Source: JBBQKQ01 sp043719155 (GTDB lineage: Bacteria > Patescibacteriota > Minisyncoccia > Phycocordibacterales > UBA5272). Taken from it: 21,997 nucleotides of DNA. The stretch lies in the NCBI GenBank assembly GCA_043719155.1, contig JAYSUJ010000040.1:1-21997 (forward strand). Direction: 5' to 3'. A program made the translations under genes and the position numbers. Numbering within the stretch: the first letter of the stretch is position 1; each line of letters begins with the position of its first letter. Positions 12,112 to 18,251 of the stretch are shown one piece after another. Below the pieces are notes generated by a model. The model was given only the letters and a program-made list of their open reading frames with translations. It was not told the origin of the DNA and did no database searches.

Positions 12112-13374
12112 ATGGAAAGTATAAATGAAAAGTTGAGGTCAAGACAAGTAAAAGTTTTATTTTTAATTATGTTTACAGACATGATTGGTTTCGGCATGTC
12201 CATCCCACTTTTCGGTTTGCTTTTTGGTTCTAAAGAAAATTTTTTCTATTTGGGAAATCAAATAGATTTGAGTGGGGCAGCCATTTACTTTGGCGTCTTT
12301 GCAGGGCTTTTCGGTTTGGGGCAGTTTATCGCCAACCCAATTCTAGGGGCTTTGTCAGACACTGTAGGACGCAAGCCAATATTAACTTTTGCTATTTTCG
12401 GTACTTTTATTTCTAGAATAATTTTTTTGTTTGCACTACTTCGCATGAACATTTTTTGGTTGTTCTTTTCAAGATTTGTAGATGGGGCCACGGGGGGAAT
12501 AATTGCCTTATCCAATGCCTCTATAACCGACACTACTACTCCTGAGGAAAGAGGAAAATACATAGGTAAAACCATGGCAGGTTTTTCGCTCGGCGGATTT
12601 GTTGCAGGACCAATTTTATTTACTCTTTTTTCTTACACTGGTGACTATTACTCGGTGGTTGGTCCCTTCGTTTTATCTGCTATTTTATCTGGAGTTGCTT
12701 TTCTGGCTTGTGTATTTTTATTTCCAGAAACTTTAGCAAAGGAGAAAATTCAAAAAGTTCCAAATTTTATGGCTTTATTGTCAACAGTCTCAGGCTCAAT
12801 GGCAAACTTAAAAAAAGTTTTCCAAGACAAAAGCACCAGACCTTTTTTCCAGGCTTCGCTGGTTTTCTTTTTTGCTTTTGTCGGTTTCAACAATTTTACA
12901 GCTCTATATTTATTTTCAAACTATCATTTGTCTCCGACTTTTTCTGGGCTGTATTTTTTAATTGTGGGGGTGGTGATGACTGTCATGCAAGCGTTTGTGG
13001 CTTACAAAATAATACAAAAATATCCTATTCAAAAAAGTATAGCTTACCTTTTGGCTGTCAACGCTATTTTGGTTTTAGGATTTACCTTTCTTTACCAATT
13101 TGAAAATAGCACAGTCTATTTGCTTATAAATGCTGGTTGCATTGCCATGTTTGCGTCTTTAATAAATGTGAGCGTAAGTACTTATGCCAGCAAGATTCAA
13201 ACCGAGTTTAAAGGGGCGTTGCTAGGGGCTTTTTCAAGTCTGCCAGTTTTAGCTGCGGCCGTTTCACCACTTTTACTTGGTCTCACTGCAGGCTTTTCTA
13301 ACAAGGCTCCATTTTTAATTTCAGCCTTCCTGATGTTTACGGCAGGCCTAATGTTTAAAAAAGCTTTAAAATAA
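12112..13374 (+). CDS. MFS transporter, TetA/drug-efflux-like
   Basis: A 420-residue protein with about 12 hydrophobic helices. It has the opening MFTDMIGFGMSIPLFGLLFGS and MFS motif A in the first cytoplasmic loop (GALSDTVGRKPIL). RFVDGATGGIIALSNASITDTTTPEERGKYIG follows before the fifth helix, and there is a long central loop near residues 207-240. These features match proton-driven efflux permeases of the DHA1/TetA type, although the substrate cannot be told. It is at the end of the rpsB-tsf-hypothetical run. Its last 20 nt overlap the 3' end of the opposite-strand MGMT-like gene. Confidence 0.9.
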   Translation: MESINEKLRSRQVKVLFLIMFTDMIGFGMSIPLFGLLFGSKENFFYLGNQIDLSGAAIYFGVFAGLFGLGQFIANPILGALSDTVGRKPILTFAIFGTFISRIIFLFALLRMNIFWLFFSRFVDGATGGIIALSNASITDTTTPEERGKYIGKTMAGFSLGGFVAGPILFTLFSYTGDYYSVVGPFVLSAILSGVAFLACVFLFPETLAKEKIQKVPNFMALLSTVSGSMANLKKVFQDKSTRPFFQASLVFFFAFVGFNNFTALYLFSNYHLSPTFSGLYFLIVGVVMTVMQAFVAYKIIQKYPIQKSIAYLLAVNAILVLGFTFLYQFENSTVYLLINAGCIAMFASLINVSVSTYASKIQTEFKGALLGAFSSLPVLAAAVSPLLLGLTAGFSNKAPFLISAFLMFTAGLMFKKALK

Positions 13375-13675
13375 CTTTGCCTGTTTTTGTAAATTGCACA
13401 TCTTCTTTTTTCAATAATTGTATTTTAGCGTTAGTGCCGGCATCTTTTGTTTGCAAACCGTTGTACTCGCCAATTTTCCCGTCACTTTTTACCACACGGT
13501 GACAGGGTATATTTTTATCTTGGTTGTGTGACATGATAGTCCCAACTGCTCTAGCAGCCCCAGCTACACCAGCCCGCATACTTACTCGTCCGTAACTTAA
13601 AACTTGCCCTTTGGGAATCTGAGAAACAACTTGTAAGACTTTTTCTTTAAAACTTAGTTTAATTTTTTGATCCAC
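13355..13675 (-). CDS. MGMT-family O6-alkylguanine DNA alkyltransferase-like protein
   Basis: A 106-residue protein equal to the C-terminal DNA-binding and active-site domain of MGMT/Ogt. The helix-turn-helix region (IPKGQVLSYGRVSMRAG) is followed by AARAVGTIMSHNQDKN with the conserved Arg42. The active-site motif I56-P-C58-H-R-V-V and DGKIGEYNG come next. The acceptor Cys58 is present, so it is not the Trp-bearing alkyltransferase-like (ATL) type, although it lacks the N-terminal domain of full MGMT. It would repair or recognise alkylated guanine. It forms a pair with the TfoX-N gene 4 nt upstream. Confidence 0.9.
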   Translation of the reverse strand: MDQKIKLSFKEKVLQVVSQIPKGQVLSYGRVSMRAGVAGAARAVGTIMSHNQDKNIPCHRVVKSDGKIGEYNGLQTKDAGTNAKIQLLKKEDVQFTKTGKVILKLF

Positions 13676-13679
13676 AATT

Positions 13680-14006
13680 TTATTGTAAATTACTTTTTAG
13701 CATTTTTTTAGGTAAGGAAGTGGATACGTTTTTAAAAATAGTTTGTAAAAACTTTGGAGTACATATTTGCTCTTCTGTAATTATGTAAAAGTTTTTAGAG
13801 CTAGGGTAAGCTCGTCCAGTTTTATTCTTGCCTAAAAGCTTTTTATTATTTTCAGAAATCTTTACGAATAAAATGTTGTTACAAATTAGAGCTACAACTT
13901 TTTCTTCATAATAAAGTGCGTATTCTCCAAACATAGATTTTACTCTGGTTTTAGTAGAGTGGGTTGAGTCTAAAATGTAGTGGGTAAAATCTTTTGTTGT
14001 CGCCAT
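13680..14006 (-). CDS. TfoX N-terminal domain protein
   Basis: A 108-residue protein with the TfoX_N pattern: HYILDSTHSTKTRVKSMFGEYALYYEEKVVALICNNILFVKISE, then GRAYPSSKNFYIITEE. In proteobacteria TfoX/Sxy is a competence regulator, but single-domain proteins like this are widespread and mostly uncharacterised. It is followed after 4 nt by the MGMT-like gene, so the two are almost certainly one operon. The promoter upstream ends close to the ATG, giving a nearly leaderless mRNA. Confidence 0.85.
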   Translation of the reverse strand: MATTKDFTHYILDSTHSTKTRVKSMFGEYALYYEEKVVALICNNILFVKISENNKKLLGKNKTGRAYPSSKNFYIITEEQICTPKFLQTIFKNVSTSLPKKMLKSNLQ

Positions 14007-14016
14007 ATTGGTAGCA

Positions 14017-14043
14017 ATTATAGCATTAACAGCTGCACTACAA
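14017..14043 (-). promoter_or_regulatory. Promoter of the TfoX-N/MGMT operon
   Basis: On the minus strand TTGTAG (14043-14038), a 15-nt spacer and TGcTATAAT (-10 at 14022-14017) lie 10 nt before the ATG. The mRNA is expected to be leaderless or nearly so. Confidence 0.6.
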
Positions 14044-14046
14044 CTA

Positions 14047-14074
14047 TTGCTTTTTGTAAAATATGTTGTATAAT
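14047..14074 (+). promoter_or_regulatory. Promoter of the DedA-family gene
   Basis: TTGCTT (14047-14052), a 16-nt spacer and TATAAT (14069-14074). It diverges from the TfoX-N promoter, with the two -35 boxes 3 nt apart. Confidence 0.7.
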
Positions 14075-14087
14075 CATATTTATGAAG

Positions 14088-14104
14088 CCTGGCATCCCGC
14101 TAGG
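14088..14104 (+). promoter_or_regulatory. 5' leader hairpin of the DedA-family gene
   Basis: CCTGGC-ATCCC-GCTAGG forms a 6-bp stem with one G-T pair, between the promoter and the AAGGGAG ribosome site. Confidence 0.4.
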
Positions 14105-14125
14105 TAACATAAGGGAGCACCCAAA

Positions 14126-14680
14126 ATGGTGTTGGTTGATATTTTTAACCCTGCTACCTATGAACCGGTTATGCAATTTGTGAGAGATCACAAAGAGCAT
14201 GCACCGCTGATTGTCGGCGTGTTGGCATTTCTGGAATGCTTGGCTGTCATCTCCATCATCGTGCCGGCTACTGCCCTCCTCGTGGGGATCAGTGGCATGC
14301 TCGGTGCCAGTGGCGTCAGTCTGCAGCACTCCATTTTTGCCGCCATTCTCGGCGCGTTTCTAGGTTACGCAGTCTCTTTCTGGGCCGGCCTGTTTTTTAA
14401 AGACAGTGTCGAGCACAGCTGGCCGTTTCGTACGCGTCCAGAGATGTTGGCCAAGGGCCGCACCTTCTTCCAGAAATGGGGTTGGGTGTCGGTCTTTCTT
14501 GGCCACTTCTTTGGTCCAGTACGTGGGGTCGTGCCCGTGCTTGCCGGCATGTACCGGATGCCGCAGTGGCAGTTCCAACTTGTGAACTTGCCCGCTGCCG
14601 TTATTTGGTCCGTCGGCGTCATGGCGCCCGGAATCTTTACTTCGGGGCAGGCAATGGAAATTCTTCGTAAATTTTTCTAA
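14126..14680 (+). CDS. DedA-family membrane protein
   Basis: A 184-residue integral membrane protein of the DedA/SNARE-associated family. It has a first helix with the acidic residue (LIVGVLAFLECLAVISIIVPATALLVGISGML), then AAILGAFLGYAVSFWAGLFF, FFQKWGWVSVFLGHFFGPVRGVVPVLAGMYRMPQWQF and a last helix. The Gly-Arg motif FGPVRG is typical. Family members translocate or flip lipid carriers and help keep membrane potential. Its DNA is far richer in G and C than its neighbours. It has its own promoter, leader hairpin, AAGGGAG site and terminator, suggesting transfer or selection for high expression. Confidence 0.88.
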   Translation: MVLVDIFNPATYEPVMQFVRDHKEHAPLIVGVLAFLECLAVISIIVPATALLVGISGMLGASGVSLQHSIFAAILGAFLGYAVSFWAGLFFKDSVEHSWPFRTRPEMLAKGRTFFQKWGWVSVFLGHFFGPVRGVVPVLAGMYRMPQWQFQLVNLPAAVIWSVGVMAPGIFTSGQAMEILRKFF

Positions 14681-14694
14681 GGCCTGCACCACAG

Positions 14695-14731
14695 CGGCGC
14701 ATCTCTCACGAGGTGCGTCGTTTCTTTTTTT
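14695..14731 (+). terminator. Intrinsic terminator of the DedA gene
   Basis: CGGCGCATCTC (14695-14705) pairs with GAGGTGCGTCG (14710-14720), 11 bp with two G-T pairs, loop TCAC, then TTTCTTTTTTT. Confidence 0.9.
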
Positions 14732-14741
14732 GGTTTTATTT

Positions 14742-15290
14742 TTAGTCCAACTTGCTCAAAGATTTTTTAACATTTTCAATTTGCTCGTCTAGGGTTATAC
14801 CCAAATATTTGCAACCTTTAAAAACTGTTTCTCTGTCAATTTTTGGAGCGAAAGATTTTTCTATAACTCGTTTTTTTATAGACGCGACTTTCATGTCTGC
14901 GAACTTTATGGGGTTGAGTTTTTTATAAGCGTAAAAGATACCACATATCTCGTCACATGCAATTAAACATTTGGCTAAAATAGTTTCAGGTTTGGTGGTA
15001 AAGCCATTGTAGCCGTCGGCATGCGCCTCTACCGCGTGTATAAGCCCCTCGGGGTATTGCCAGTCTTTAAACCATTTCAAACTTTCTCCGGGGTGCAGGG
15101 TAGGGTGTAGGTGAAAGTCGATGTCATGTAAATAGCCAGTTAGAAACCACAGGTGTGGGTCACCCTCAAATTTTTCAGCGTAACCCTCGACAGCCGTGCC
15201 GACCATGAGAGCGTGCAGTTTTTGATAGTCGTCTTGTACATATTTTTCTAGTAAAACTTTGGCTTCTTCTTTAGTGGGTAAGTTATTCAT
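14742..15290 (-). CDS. HD-domain hydrolase
   Basis: A 182-residue soluble protein with an HD fold: H26 in LHALMVGTA, the H55-D56 doublet in GYLHDIDFHLHPTLHPGESL, then IHAVEAHADGYNG and LIACDEICGIFYAY. The order H...HD...H...D matches metal-dependent phosphohydrolases. The substrate is unknown, although members often act on nucleotides. It points away from the small plus-strand gene at 15399, and the two appear to share a palindromic -35 hexamer. Confidence 0.85.
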   Translation of the reverse strand: MNNLPTKEEAKVLLEKYVQDDYQKLHALMVGTAVEGYAEKFEGDPHLWFLTGYLHDIDFHLHPTLHPGESLKWFKDWQYPEGLIHAVEAHADGYNGFTTKPETILAKCLIACDEICGIFYAYKKLNPIKFADMKVASIKKRVIEKSFAPKIDRETVFKGCKYLGITLDEQIENVKKSLSKLD

Positions 15291-15296
15291 ATTTTA

Positions 15297-15348
15297 AATA
15301 TACAGAAAAAAAAGTTTTCTTGCAATGCTTTTGGTATTTTGATATAGT
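15297..15348. promoter_or_regulatory. Second divergent promoter pair sharing one TTGCAA (HD gene / 15399 gene)
   Basis: TTGCAA (15320-15325) is palindromic. Rightward, a 17-nt spacer leads to TATAGT (15343-15348). Leftward, a 17-nt spacer leads to TATATT (15302-15297 on the minus strand). The layout is the same as at 7840-7889, with equal spacing on both sides. Confidence 0.6.
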
Positions 15349-15354
15349 AAAAAA

Positions 15355-15374
15355 ACTGTTGGAAACCTAACAGT
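15355..15374 (+). promoter_or_regulatory. 5' leader hairpin of the 15399 gene
   Basis: ACTGTT-GGAAACCT-AACAGT gives a perfect 6-bp stem at about the expected transcript start, 11 nt before a very strong AAAGGAGGT ribosome site. Confidence 0.5.
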
Positions 15375-15398
15375 AGCAAAAAATTAAAGGAGGTCTTT

Positions 15399-15704
15399 GT
15401 GGCCCTAGAATTACGCCATATCACAACTGGTCCGGACCAACATGATCTGGAACTTGCTATCGTCTCTCGAAACTTGGGAGCCGTAGCAAAGTTTACAATC
15501 TACATTGAAGGAGAGCCTGCAGTTGTGGACTTTCGAGTCTTCAACTTTTCATTTGTAACCTGCCACGGCCCAAATTACAAACTGGGTGGTCGGTTGGTTG
15601 GGGATCCTTCAATCAAGGAGAAACTCCCCGCTCACAACTGGATCTTTGTTGAGTACAACACTGAACAGAGACAGGGTAAAATAGAGTTCTCAAACGCCGA
15701 GTAG
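15399..15704 (+). CDS. Hypothetical protein, unknown family, strong ribosome site
   Basis: I do not recognise this 101-residue soluble protein. It is probably beta-rich (AVAKFTIYIEGEPAVVDFRVFNFSFVTCHG, then NWIFVEYNTEQRQGKIEFSN) with no membrane segment. The start is GTG, fixed by AAAGGAGGT (15386-15394) 4 nt upstream, the best Shine-Dalgarno site in the window. It has its own promoter, a leader hairpin and a terminator. Base use is richer in G and C than its neighbours, as in the carbonic-anhydrase-like and DedA genes. The strong signals suggest high expression. Confidence 0.75.
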   Translation: MALELRHITTGPDQHDLELAIVSRNLGAVAKFTIYIEGEPAVVDFRVFNFSFVTCHGPNYKLGGRLVGDPSIKEKLPAHNWIFVEYNTEQRQGKIEFSNAE

Positions 15705-15730
15705 TTTTGAAAGCTAGTTTTGACAAAGTG

Positions 15731-15764
15731 ACCTGTGGCAACATTTGCCACAGGTTTTTATTTT
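15731..15764 (+). terminator. Intrinsic terminator of the 15399 gene
   Basis: ACCTGTGGCAA (15731-15741) and TTGCCACAGGT (15745-15755) form an 11-bp perfect stem around CAT, followed by TTTTATTTT. Confidence 0.92.
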
Positions 15765-15791
15765 AATTCATTAAAAAACATTAAGAGGCAG

Positions 15792-15992
15792 TTACTTCTT
15801 GGTAACCGTTCCAAGGGTACTGTCAATGTATGTAATAATTATTAAACTGATGACCAAGATAGTAATTTTTTGTTGCGGGGAAAGAAAACTAAAAAATTCA
15901 GGATAAAAACCAAAGATTAAAATAGCAAAAAAGAAAATTAATATCACAAAAGTTTTTGTGTAATTACTTAGTAAATTAAAAATATTTTTCAT
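15792..15992 (-). CDS. Hypothetical 66-residue two-helix membrane protein
   Basis: Two hydrophobic helices (about residues 14-33 and 43-58) with the short basic ends MKNIFNLLSNYTK and TLGTVTKK. The family is not recognised. It stands alone between the terminator of the 15399 gene and the two-hairpin element. No clear ribosome site is present, although a TTGACA lies upstream on the minus strand without a well-placed -10 box. It is plausible but may be a chance frame. Confidence 0.5.
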   Translation of the reverse strand: MKNIFNLLSNYTKTFVILIFFFAILIFGFYPEFFSFLSPQQKITILVISLIIITYIDSTLGTVTKK

Positions 15993-16074
15993 GTATGGTT
16001 ATTGCTTTAGTATTAGTATTATAATATATGTCAAATGAAATTTGATTATTCTTCCATAGACTCGCCCTCGAATA

Positions 16075-16159
16075 ATTTTTGTTGCACAAAAATCTTCTGG
16101 GCAGGTATCACTTGTTCTGGTTCGCTTTGCTCACAACAGAACTTCGCTCCGACTTTCTC
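16075..16159 (-). ncRNA. Two-hairpin element beside tRNA-Gln, copy 2
   Basis: Hairpin A is a 7-bp stem (16075-16081 with 16087-16093) around TTGCA. Hairpin B is a 6-bp stem (16114-16119 with 16137-16142) around GTTCGCTTTGCTCACAA. CTTTCTC (16153-16159) follows 10 nt later. Compared with copy 1, the closing pair of A is switched from C-G to G-C, and in B T-A becomes C-G and C-G becomes T-A. The B loops differ at one of 17 positions. It lies 3' of the minus-strand tRNA-Gln(UUG) and its hairpin. The region 15993-16074 holds nothing else that I can identify. Confidence 0.55.
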
Positions 16160-16177
16160 GTCCCGTCAGAACAAAAT

Positions 16178-16216
16178 GAAAACAAAAAACAGACGTAAAG
16201 CCTGTTTTTTATTTTC
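16178..16216. terminator. Hairpin/terminator directly 3' of tRNA-Gln(UUG)
   Basis: AAAAAACAG (16184-16192) pairs with CTGTTTTTT (16202-16210), extended after one mismatch by GAAAA/TTTTC. On the minus strand a T run follows the stem, so it should end the tRNA transcript. Confidence 0.8.
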
Positions 16217-16219
16217 ATG

Positions 16220-16290
16220 CTACCCGACAGGGACTCGAACCCCAATTAAAGGCTTCAAAGGCCTCTGTCCTACCATTAGACGATCGGGTA
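16220..16290 (-). tRNA. tRNA-Gln (anticodon UUG)
   Basis: The cloverleaf reads on the minus strand: acceptor TACCCGA/TCGGGTA with G73, D-stem GTCT/GGAC, anticodon stem GAGGC/GCCTT, loop CTTTGAA (anticodon UUG), and T-arm TGGGG-TTCGAGT-CCCTG. U1-A72 and G73 are standard tRNA-Gln identity elements. CCA is not encoded. It has its own promoter and lies 55 nt beyond ftsA. Confidence 0.95.
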
Positions 16291-16302
16291 ATGGTAGAGA
16301 AT

Positions 16303-16331
16303 ATTATAACACATTCTGGGTTTATGCACAA
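16303..16331 (-). promoter_or_regulatory. Promoter of tRNA-Gln(UUG)
   Basis: On the minus strand TTGTGC (16331-16326), a 17-nt spacer and TATAAT (16308-16303) with an extended TG lie 12 nt before the tRNA. Confidence 0.75.
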
Positions 16332-16345
16332 AAAAACAGGCAATT

Positions 16346-17500
16346 TTACGGCGAGATGGTGTTTAAGATTTTATTAAAAATCTGCTTAACTCTAAAAATA
16401 AACTGTTCCCAAGGAGCTCGGTCTTTGTTTTCCAAATAGGTGAGGCCATAGGCAACAGACCAACATGAGTCTTTCAGTACATTTTTGGTTGTTTCACTTA
16501 AAATTTTACTACCCATACTTACTTCTGTCCCTAATCTCTTTTTCATAGTCTGCTCTATGTCTTCTATTTTGCTGCCACCACCAATTAAAATGATGCCGCC
16601 GGCTATTTTACCCAGCTCATTGACCGATTTTATTTCTCTCTCCACCAAATCACAAATATCCTCGATGCGGGCATTGATGATGTTGGGGGCTTTTTTAATA
16701 TTTAAGTTTTTAAAATTTTTTTTTATCTCTTCAGCATCCTCTATTTTAGTTTGTAAAATGAGGGCAAGGTCGTTGGTTATGTTGGACCCACCTATAGCCC
16801 AGGTTTTGTTGATGACAGGTAGCTCGTTTTCAAAATATACAAAAGTAGTATTGTCGTGGCCGATATTTAAAACTCCGACACCAGCAATGCGCTCGCGCCT
16901 TTTTGTAACTGGGATATAGGAAACGGTAGAGCCTAGTACTACTTCTTTGACAGAAATTTCTAACTCTTCAAAAACTTCAATGTACTCCTCCAAAATTTTT
17001 TTAGGAATTAGGTTTAACAAATATTTTGTTTCTAAAATGCCACCGATGGCGTTGATGGGGTTACCTTTGACACGTTTACCGTCAAGACGGATTTCGGACA
17101 GGGAAATGTTTAAGACTTCATAGGGTGAGTCGATAGGGTTGGTGGCCAAAACTTCTTGTCTAGCTTTTTCAAAATCTAACTCAGAAACTTCGTTGGTCGC
17201 TTTGGAAACTGTGTTTTTAGTTTTCACTATTTTCATTTTGGTATAGTCACCAGTCAAACCTAAAAAGATTGTGCTGATCTTCTCTCCCAGTTCTTTTTCG
17301 GTTTTAGCTATAATGTTTCGAAGGGCAGAGCTAACATCTTTTTTAGAAGCAATGCGTCCGTGGCGAATACCCTCCGAAGGTTCGACAGCCCCGGTGACCA
17401 CAACTGGGTTGCCACTACTTTTATCGTCCATAGACGCCACTACAATGCGTATAGCTTTACTACCCAAATCTAAACCTACTTTGTAGTTTGTTTTACTCAT
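16346..17500 (-). CDS. ftsA: Cell division protein FtsA
   Basis: A 384-residue actin-fold ATPase. It has phosphate-1 motif VGLDLGSKAIRIVVA at the N-terminus and the FtsA-specific 1C (SHS2) insertion around residues 80-175. GVGVLNIGHDNTTFVYFENE (phosphate 2) and GGIILIGGGSKIEDIEQTMKKRLG (adenosine motif) follow. A C-terminal amphipathic helix (WEQFIFRVKQIFNKIL) would bind the membrane. FtsA tethers the FtsZ ring. It is somewhat shorter than E. coli FtsA (420). ftsZ is not beside it, unlike the usual order. It lies 19 nt behind ybeY. Confidence 0.92.
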   Translation of the reverse strand: MSKTNYKVGLDLGSKAIRIVVASMDDKSSGNPVVVTGAVEPSEGIRHGRIASKKDVSSALRNIIAKTEKELGEKISTIFLGLTGDYTKMKIVKTKNTVSKATNEVSELDFEKARQEVLATNPIDSPYEVLNISLSEIRLDGKRVKGNPINAIGGILETKYLLNLIPKKILEEYIEVFEELEISVKEVVLGSTVSYIPVTKRRERIAGVGVLNIGHDNTTFVYFENELPVINKTWAIGGSNITNDLALILQTKIEDAEEIKKNFKNLNIKKAPNIINARIEDICDLVEREIKSVNELGKIAGGIILIGGGSKIEDIEQTMKKRLGTEVSMGSKILSETTKNVLKDSCWSVAYGLTYLENKDRAPWEQFIFRVKQIFNKILNTISP

Positions 17501-17519
17501 AAATCTCTCTTCCAGTGCA

Positions 17520-17939
17520 TTATAACATTTTTGTTAGATATTGTGCCTCTAGTTTTTCCATCTTTTCGCCGTGGTCTAGGTCGGTCAAATGTAACATGGA
17601 GTGAATGAGTAGGTAGGCAAATTTATCTTTGAAGTTTGTCAGGTCTATTTCTTTTTTATCTTTTGTAAAGGAGTAAATTTCTGCTTCTATAACTTCTGGA
17701 GTCATGACGATCTCCCCAGAGTTCGAAGAGTATTTGAAGGACAGTGTGTTGGGTACATAGTCTTTTTTACGTTGTTTTTTATTGATTTTCTTGGAGTTTT
17801 TAGGGAGTAATAGGGAAATTTGAAGCTCAAAATGTTCTCCTAAAATGGCATTCTTTAAATCCAAAATACGCAAATCTGGGATTTGCGTATTGGTTTCGTT
17901 GAAAATATCTAGTTTGTTGTCGGTATTATTTGGCAACAT
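17520..17939 (-). CDS. ybeY: Endoribonuclease YbeY (rRNA maturation factor)
   Basis: The zinc motif H113-SML-H117-LTDLD-H123 near the C-terminus matches the YbeY HxxxHxxxxxH signature. The upstream part has LRILDLKNAILGEHFELQISLLL, YVPNTLSFKYSSNSGEIVMTPEVI and an FAYLLIH helix. YbeY acts in 16S rRNA 3' processing and ribosome quality control. I choose ATG 17939 (139 residues); a longer frame to 18020 would lie mostly inside rpsU. This start overlaps the rpsU end by 14 nt, consistent with translational coupling. No Shine-Dalgarno site is visible. The substrate strand region is more divergent than in E. coli YbeY. Confidence 0.85.
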   Translation of the reverse strand: MLPNNTDNKLDIFNETNTQIPDLRILDLKNAILGEHFELQISLLLPKNSKKINKKQRKKDYVPNTLSFKYSSNSGEIVMTPEVIEAEIYSFTKDKKEIDLTNFKDKFAYLLIHSMLHLTDLDHGEKMEKLEAQYLTKML

Positions 17940-18210
17940 TGGTAGTTGTAGTGGCAGGAGCTTCCTTTCGGAATGAGTAAGTTTTAACCTGTAGTTTACC
18001 CATCTTTTTAAGATGCTCATATTTTCTTGCAGCTTCTAAGTTTACAAGTTTGTCTTTTTTGAGTTTCAATTTTGACATTGATCTTTGGGCAAATTTTCTA
18101 GACTTAACTTTTGGTACAACACCAGACTCTTGCATTTTTTTCTGGAATCTTTTTAAAAGCATGCCAGCGTCACCTTTATCACTTTTTAGTAGTTTTACAT
18201 TTATAGACAT
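17926..18210 (-). CDS. rpsU: 30S ribosomal protein S21
   Basis: A 94-residue basic protein with the S21 pattern: MSINVKLLKSDKGDAGMLLKRFQKKMQESGVVPKVKSRKFAQRSMSKLKLKK. S21 sits near the anti-Shine-Dalgarno end of 16S rRNA. It is longer than E. coli S21 (71) by a C-terminal extension ending in EAPATTTTNVAK. It is placed between hisS and ybeY, and its 3' end overlaps ybeY. Confidence is slightly reduced because the middle of the domain is divergent. Confidence 0.85.
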   Translation of the reverse strand: MSINVKLLKSDKGDAGMLLKRFQKKMQESGVVPKVKSRKFAQRSMSKLKLKKDKLVNLEAARKYEHLKKMGKLQVKTYSFRKEAPATTTTNVAK

Positions 18211-18251
18211 AATTATTTATTTGATTGCGTAATTATAACATGAAAACATGA

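Noticed and set aside
14360..14692. Minus-strand frames opposite DedA
   Set aside because: Shadow frames caused by the higher GC content of DedA; they lack a promoter or ribosome site, and DedA has clear family motifs.
16035..16439. Plus-strand 134-residue frame
   Set aside because: It translates the antisense of the tRNA-Gln gene, its hairpin and the two-hairpin element.
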